From the NCBI RefSeq assembly GCF_036324505.1, contig NC_086363.1, positions 3,393,790-3,457,789 of the forward strand: 64,000 nt of DNA, read 5' to 3'. A model generated the notes under the pieces. That model did not search any database and was not told where the DNA came from. It was given only the letters and a program-made list of their open reading frames with translations. Both the position numbers and the translations under genes were made by a program. How positions within the stretch are numbered: the stretch's first letter is position 1; each line of letters opens with the position of its first letter. Shown in pieces: positions 58,469-64,000 of the stretch. The stretch comes from Eleginops maclovinus (Eukaryota; Chordata; Actinopteri; Perciformes; Eleginopidae).

Positions 58469-59155
58469 CTGGAGAGACAGAAGAAATAACAGCCAATATG
58501 TCAGCAATATTGTTAAACAAAAACAACATACGTTTTATTTGTGTAATGGCCTCACAAAAACTGACCTGTAGGCATTTCTTGTTGTGTGATTTAGCTTCAT
58601 TTTTGTGCATTTTATGCTTTTATAAGACTGATAATAAGAAACAAAGAAGAGGGGTCAGGCCTGGTCCGTTTTAAACCATTATCCATGTTTTTCTATAGTG
58701 TCATTTGTAAGGTTATTGGTATGGAGGTATGGAAAATCAAGGCCCAAACAAAAGGCCAATGAGAGAATGTGTTTGTTTCACACCCTGCTGTGCCTATCGA
58801 TCTTCGAGCTACACTAACAGGTTTCTTGTGGGTCTTTATCAATTCACTGCCTAACAGAAAGTGTAGTAGGCTTTGATCCATTGGTCAAAAAGAAGGCTGA
58901 TGATGCTGTTATTGACTTTTAATTAAGTGTGAATTATTGAGCTGTTGAGTGGAAGAGGAAGACACGGATCTTAACAATGTGGAAAATAGTTTAGCAACTG
59001 CAGCGGATTCACACCTCATTATGCCACCACACGACTAAACTCTGTGTCACACTGTTTGTACCGTTACTGTGATCGCTCTGATCCTAATTATTTGATAAAC
59101 TGGAAACATGTCCTTCTTCTAAATGCTGAATGTAGGCAATGTTAAATAAAGGGTA
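58469..59155. other. EXT1 intronic stretch, nothing recognised
   Basis: Sequence upstream of the 58.4-kb exon on the gene strand. No preceding EXT1 exon was identified. Confidence 0.45.
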
Positions 59156-59163
59156 ATGTAGAA

Positions 59164-60656
59164 CAGTGGTTCTCAACTGGTCAAGCCTCAGGACCCACTT
59201 TTTCCTTTGTCAATAAATCACGACCCAAAGTGTTGAACCACTGCAGTAATCTATATCTATATCTATGTCTATGTCTATGTCTATATCTATGTCTATATCT
59301 ATGTCTATATCTATGTCTATATCTATGTCTATATCTATGTCTATGTCTATATCTATGTCTATATCTATGTCTATGTCTATATCTATGTCTATATCTATGT
59401 CTATATCTATGTCTATATCTATGTCTATATCTATGTGTATGTCTATGTCTATCTATGTCTATATCTATGTCTATATCTATGTCTATATCTATGTCTATAT
59501 CTATGTGTATGTCTATGTCTATATCTATGTCTATATCTATGTCTATATCTATGTCTATATCTATGTGTATGTCTATGTCTATATCTATGTCTATATCTAT
59601 GTCTATGTCTATGTCTATATCTATGTCTATGTCTATGTCTATGTCTATGTCTATATCTATGTCTATGTCTATGTCTATATCTATATCTATGTCTATGTCT
59701 ATATCTATGTCTATGTCTATGTCTATATCTATGTGTATGTCTATGTCTATATCTATGTCTATGTCTATGTCTATATCTATATCTATGTCTATGTCTATAT
59801 CTATGTCTATGTCTATGTCTATGTCTATATCTATATCTATGTCTATGTCTATGTCTATATCTATATCTATGTCTATGTCTATATCTATATCTATGTCTAT
59901 GTCTATGTCTATATCTATGTCTATGTCTATGTCTATGTCTATATCTATGTCTATGTCTATATCTATGTCTATGTCTATATCTATGTCTATATCTATGTGT
60001 ATGTCTATGTCTATGTCTATATCTATGTCTATGTCTATGTCTATGTCTATATCTATATCTATGTCTATGTCTATATCTATATCTATGTCTATGTCTATAT
60101 CTATGTCTATGTCTATGTCTATGTCTATATCTATATCTATGTCTATGTCTATGTCTATGTCTATATCTATATCTATGTCTATGTCTATGTCTATATCTAT
60201 ATCTATGTCTATGTCTATATCTATATCTATGTCTATGTCTATATCTATGTCTATGTCTATGTCTATGTCTATATCTATATCTATGTCTATGTCTATATCT
60301 ATGTCTATGTCTATATCTATGTCTATATCTATGTCTATGTCTATGTCTATATCTATGTCTATATCTATGTCTATGTCTATATCTATGTCTATGTCTACGT
60401 CTATATCTATATCTATGTAGCACATATTTTTTGTATGAAATAAAAAGACAGACTTGGAGCTCATCCTGGATCACTACCTTACAGCAGTTTTCAAAACCGT
60501 TTCTGGTCTTTCCGACATTTCCACTCAAAGGACTACTGCACGCGCAGCATTCAAAATTTCGGCCTTCAAAAATAAAAGTGGACTTTTTTCCGTCATTGTT
60601 TTTTTTCACTTCCACTACCCACTTTTGGGTCACGACCCACCAGTTGAGAACCACTG
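59164..60656. mobile_element. hAT-ended element carrying a hexanucleotide satellite
   Basis: Left end CAGTGGTTCTCAACTGGT and right end ACCAGTTGAGAACCACTG are perfect 18-bp inverted repeats. Flanks ATGTAGAA (59156-59163) and ATGTTGAA (60657-60664) match at 7 of 8 bases, as expected for hAT. Inside, short unique arms containing CACGACCCAAAG and GGGTCACGACCCACC flank about 1170 bases of satellite. No transposase is present. Confidence 0.85.
59250..60418. repeat. TATRTC hexanucleotide satellite
   Basis: About 195 tandem copies of a six-base unit that is either TATATC or TATGTC, in mixed order. A rarer TATGTG unit occurs near 59434, 59504, 59564, 59733 and 59996. One unit is short by two bases near 59450, which shifts all downstream reading frames. 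Because the unit is a multiple of three, several frames stay open for about 400 codons of two-residue repeats; these are not genes. Confidence 0.97.
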
Positions 60657-60664
60657 ATGTTGAA

Positions 60665-61430
60665 GTACTATTAATGAACAGCAGAGGCACAGTATAATAA
60701 AGTAAATAGTTAGACTATTTGAAATGCTACTATACGCTTCTACTTCCAAACATATATGAAGCCTAAATTAGACTTTTTGCCCCACTCCATTTATCTGACA
60801 GCTTTAGTTACTTAAAAAGATCAGATTATTAGGTAATACAAAATACAATTCAACTAATAAATAAAGAGTGACATCTAATTACAGGTAAAGACTTCCAGTA
60901 GCAGAATACAAAGTAATTTAAATCAGCTCCAACTTTACAACCTGTGATAGAGACATTATGATATAACCCTGAAGACTCATTTATTACACGGCTCAGTTGG
61001 ATTCTTGATTCTGATTTACCTGTGACTTTTACAGTTTAGTATGTCTGCCTATGTCTCTTCTTATACCTGAGATGGGCAGTGGCTTGGTGGGTTCAATTTC
61101 AGCAGATTGAGCCTGAAGATTCTTCTCCTTTTATAATCAAATAATGATCCCAAATGTGCAGCAGATCTTATTTCTGGGTCCCATCTCTGTGTCCAGCGCA
61201 ACAACTCAATCACTGCTGACCTGAAGGTTAGTTGTGTACTTAAAAAACGTTAATGGCTGTCTTCTTTACAAGGTAATGTGTTAAATGTAATCCCACTGTA
61301 GGTCACATGTAGTTTAACAGTCTGAATAAATCTCTCTTGATTTGGGAAACAAAACTCCTGTAAAACCGTAATTATCTTGGTCAACTACGGTTTAATGTAA
61401 TTGATATAGACCTCCATACTGTCACTGTCC
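60665..61430. other. EXT1 upstream intron, nothing recognised
   Basis: AT-rich unique-looking sequence without exon or element ends. Confidence 0.4.
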
Positions 61431-61439
61431 TAAATAAAG

Positions 61440-61830
61440 TAGATTTAATTTACACCCTCAGGGGAAATATTAAGCGGCTTATTTTGCATTTCCAAGTTAA
61501 TATCAACTTCCACTTCAGCTTAATGAGCCAATGGATGCCGACTGCCATCTCATCAAGAAATGGAGCGTAGCACAACCGCTAAATGATTTGGGAGTGCCAC
61601 ATTTAAAAAATTGCATTAAATCAGAGCTTAGAGTGAGAACTTTTGGCAGAAAGTGTATTTTCTTTGGATGGATGCCCTATAATCAGCCGGCAGGTAATTA
61701 GTTCAGTTAGGACGGTGTTCGTGGTAGTGTAACGTCTTCTTATAAAACCACCATTGCAGTCTAATTGGCTTAACTAAATTAGATACTTTCCAGATAATCA
61801 ACTGCATTCATGCTGGGCTAATGCTCTAAA
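61440..61830. other. Candidate conserved non-coding element
   Basis: Balanced, repeat-free sequence with many TAAT/ATTA cores (GGTAATTAGTTC, CTAATTGGCTTAAC, TTAATGAGCC), of the kind seen in developmental enhancers. Judged by eye, without alignment. Confidence 0.25.
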
Positions 61831-61969
61831 TTAAATAAATTCACAATATTGAAAAGTAAAATCGGAAAAGAACCAACGCAAAAACATAATTATGGGCTTC
61901 ATTTCTTCCAATTTGGGCCCAGATAATCACAAAGTGTCAGAAAATACGACCTTCTCTCTTTTCCTCCTT

Positions 61970-62405
61970 ACCCACATCTCTAAAAACGGGGGTACAAACG
62001 AGCGGATCCAGATTTGCTGCCGATATGACGTCATAACCGAAATGTGGGCTGGCTTTACACTGAACGACTGGCAACGTCCCGCCCACGTGACACGTCCCAA
62101 CATATCATCCCCCGTATACAGTCGCGAGCTGAATCCCCTCCGCAGCACCTCTTGTGTGTGTATGTGTGTGTGTTCAGCAGGATGTCTGCAGGAGGGACTT
62201 AGAGTTGTTGTATATATAATGCATATAATGTCTCTGTTCTAGTGGTAAACACTGAGAAGCATTTCAGAAATAATGCTGGATGTGGTTTGGAACATAATAT
62301 GGGGTTTCTTCACGGCAGCTTTTGGCTGAGTTTCTCCTTTAGAAAACGTCCCTCTTCAGACAGAGAGATCAATCCATAAAAAAAACACAATAGGAGACCT
62401 TTAAG
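61970..62405 (-). mobile_element. Possible element with a TTAAAGGTCTCC end
   Basis: The right end reads ACAATAGGAGACCTTTAA, resembling the inverted TTAAAG-type ends of the other elements here. The opposite end was not found, so limits and class are uncertain. Confidence 0.3.
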
Positions 62406-63680
62406 TTTCCTCAAGTAGCAAAGGCAGGGCAAATGTATTCACTGATTTAATGAAACAACATTTTCACATGAGACATTTGGTAGGGACATTCAGCTTATAC
62501 ATTGTGATAACTTGGGTCATCTGCTAAATCATCCATACTGCTAATGACATCTACATCAACTTTGGCATGCTTGAACAATAAACTAAGACAGCTTCAATGG
62601 AAAAACTACACTTTTTAACATTATAGCATGTACAAATAATGCACAAATGTGAACCTGAACCTGATTTCTACCTGTGCACATACACACAGACACTGCCCCC
62701 CCCCTCCCTCTGGCTGGTGTCAATGGTTTTCTGCCTCCGGACCGAGATAAGATCCCACTGAGATCACTGGCAGTTCAATGGTCTGAGCCTTATCTTAGTG
62801 GCCCTCCATCCACCCATTTCCTCTCTTTAAAGGAGGAGTCATTGGAGATCTCCATTCTGTCTTAATGTCATCGATGTGTCTGTAAATTACTGCTAAAAGA
62901 CAAAGATCACATCTTCACCCTAAAAATGAAATCTGACAGTGTTTACAGTCCGATACTGAATCTAAATTATATTTCGAGGTCAAAACGAGACTATCAATTC
63001 ACCCCTGCCCTGACCCTCTGTCCAATCACGTTTCGGCACATTCACCTTTGAACCGGTCACTTTTATGCTCCTTTGGTATAATTGAAATGCGCACCTAAGG
63101 ATTCAGGATCAATGCTGAAGATTTACTTATCAATATTCACTTCCGGTAGTTGGGGCATACTGCAGGGTGATGGATGAAGGTGAGATGCAGTCGACACATT
63201 AACAGCGGTAGTGGGAAGTCCTTTGATCATATTGATGTGAGGGGGTCAGAAACGCAAAGCAGGCAGGTCGTCACTTATAGAAAGACCAGGCTGAACGACC
63301 CGATCCACCTGATGGTAAGCATATCATTTAAACTTGTGCAATCCTGAAACATTAAGGAGGCTTTGAAGCCATCCGAATCCCCCCAGTGCAAACTACAACT
63401 ATATGCTAGTTGTGTACATACTCGAATAGAAAGCAAACAAGAAAATGAAGGTCAGAAACATATGACAAGGTCAGGATCAGCATGTCTTTCGTGTATAATC
63501 GATCATTCAAAGACTGTAAATATATATAAAGTAAGTTGATAACTCAAGTAAGGTCAATGCAACAATCTCTAATGCCAGATTTGAAAAGTTGCATCAGTAA
63601 AGAAAGTCGTACACTAGTTTTATAAGTAAGTAAACAAAAGCATCTGTGTACTTAACAGAAGGAATGACAAGGAAGAGGTC
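62406..63680. other. EXT1 upstream intron, unique-looking
   Basis: No exon recognised. At 62740-62800 an AGATAAG and a CTTATCT form an inverted pair of GATA-type sites in an otherwise GC-balanced patch. Confidence 0.3.
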
Positions 63681-63685
63681 GTATC

Positions 63686-63724
63686 AGATAAAGATCCTTT
63701 ATTGATCCCTGAGGTGAAATTTGG
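63686..63724. mobile_element. LINE-tail-like fragment
   Basis: GATCCTTTATTGATCCCTGA followed by GGTGAAATTTGG resembles the common 3' tail of fish Rex-type LINEs and their SINE partners, as remembered. Only about 40 bases are recognisable. Confidence 0.3.
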
Positions 63725-64000
63725 ATCTTCACGCTGGTGATATTTCACAATTACTCTATAGGCTCGAAATACAACATGCACAAACCGGATCCAAATCCAC
63801 CCTCTGTATTTTTGGTCCAATCGGGAACCAGCAATCCTTCGGTTCCCTACAAACTGACCTACTGGGACTGAAAATGAAATACTGTGCAGCCAAAAACGCA
63901 GGATTTAAAAAAAATAACAAAATATGATTATTTATTTATTGATCCTAAATTTAATCTATATTATGAAATGGTCTTCAAAAAACCTGATGACAAATCATTA

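Noticed and set aside
59181..60697. Very long open frames (about 390-430 codons) on both strands
   Set aside because: They are frames through the TATRTC hexamer satellite and encode two-residue repeats only; there is no start context, splice structure or domain.

Overview
The window is vertebrate nuclear DNA, most likely from a ray-finned (teleost) fish. Short GT-AG introns interrupt genes whose exons translate into recognisable vertebrate proteins. About 25 long (GT)n/(AC)n arrays and many small non-autonomous DNA transposons fill the rest. There are no operons, CRISPR arrays, phage or bacterial defence genes. The species cannot be named from the sequence.

Left block (1-17.8 kb). It opens inside the 3' end of a TRIM9/TRIM67-type gene on the + strand (last two coding exons, then about 4.5 kb of 3' UTR). 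Convergent to it on the minus strand is the small lysine-rich C1orf131 homologue (about 7.0-9.9 kb). About 300 bp further on, head to head with it, GNPAT begins on the + strand. GNPAT was reconstructed completely: 17 coding exons with consistent phases throughout, 683 codons, four acyltransferase blocks, and a C-terminal ARL peroxisomal signal. The order TRIM67 - C1orf131 - GNPAT matches human 1q42.

Middle block (17.8-46.6 kb). This is gene-poor. It holds one intact tRNA-Leu(UAA) gene on the minus strand, dense dinucleotide arrays, several members of a TTAA-ended ~360-bp element family, a nested pair of elements at 38.96-40.07 kb, and a hAT-inside-hAT nest at 43.5-44.9 kb.

Right block (46.6-64 kb). 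The last four coding exons of an EXT1-type heparan sulfate co-polymerase lie on the minus strand at 46.6, 50.3, 51.3 and 58.4 kb; the rest of the gene lies beyond the right edge. Its introns hold AC arrays, an inverted-repeat element, possible conserved non-coding stretches and another TTAA element. Upstream of the 58.4-kb exon is a hAT-ended element carrying about 1.2 kb of hexanucleotide satellite, which creates long but meaningless open frames.

The genes are independent housekeeping or developmental loci: a ubiquitin-ligase family protein, ribosome biogenesis, ether-lipid synthesis and heparan sulfate synthesis. I found no clearly new biological system. The most unusual signals are four exons whose 3' splice sites are preceded by (TG)n tracts, a tRNA gene bracketed by a 12-bp direct repeat, the nested transposons, the satellite-bearing hAT element, and the junction of a human-chr1-type block with EXT1.
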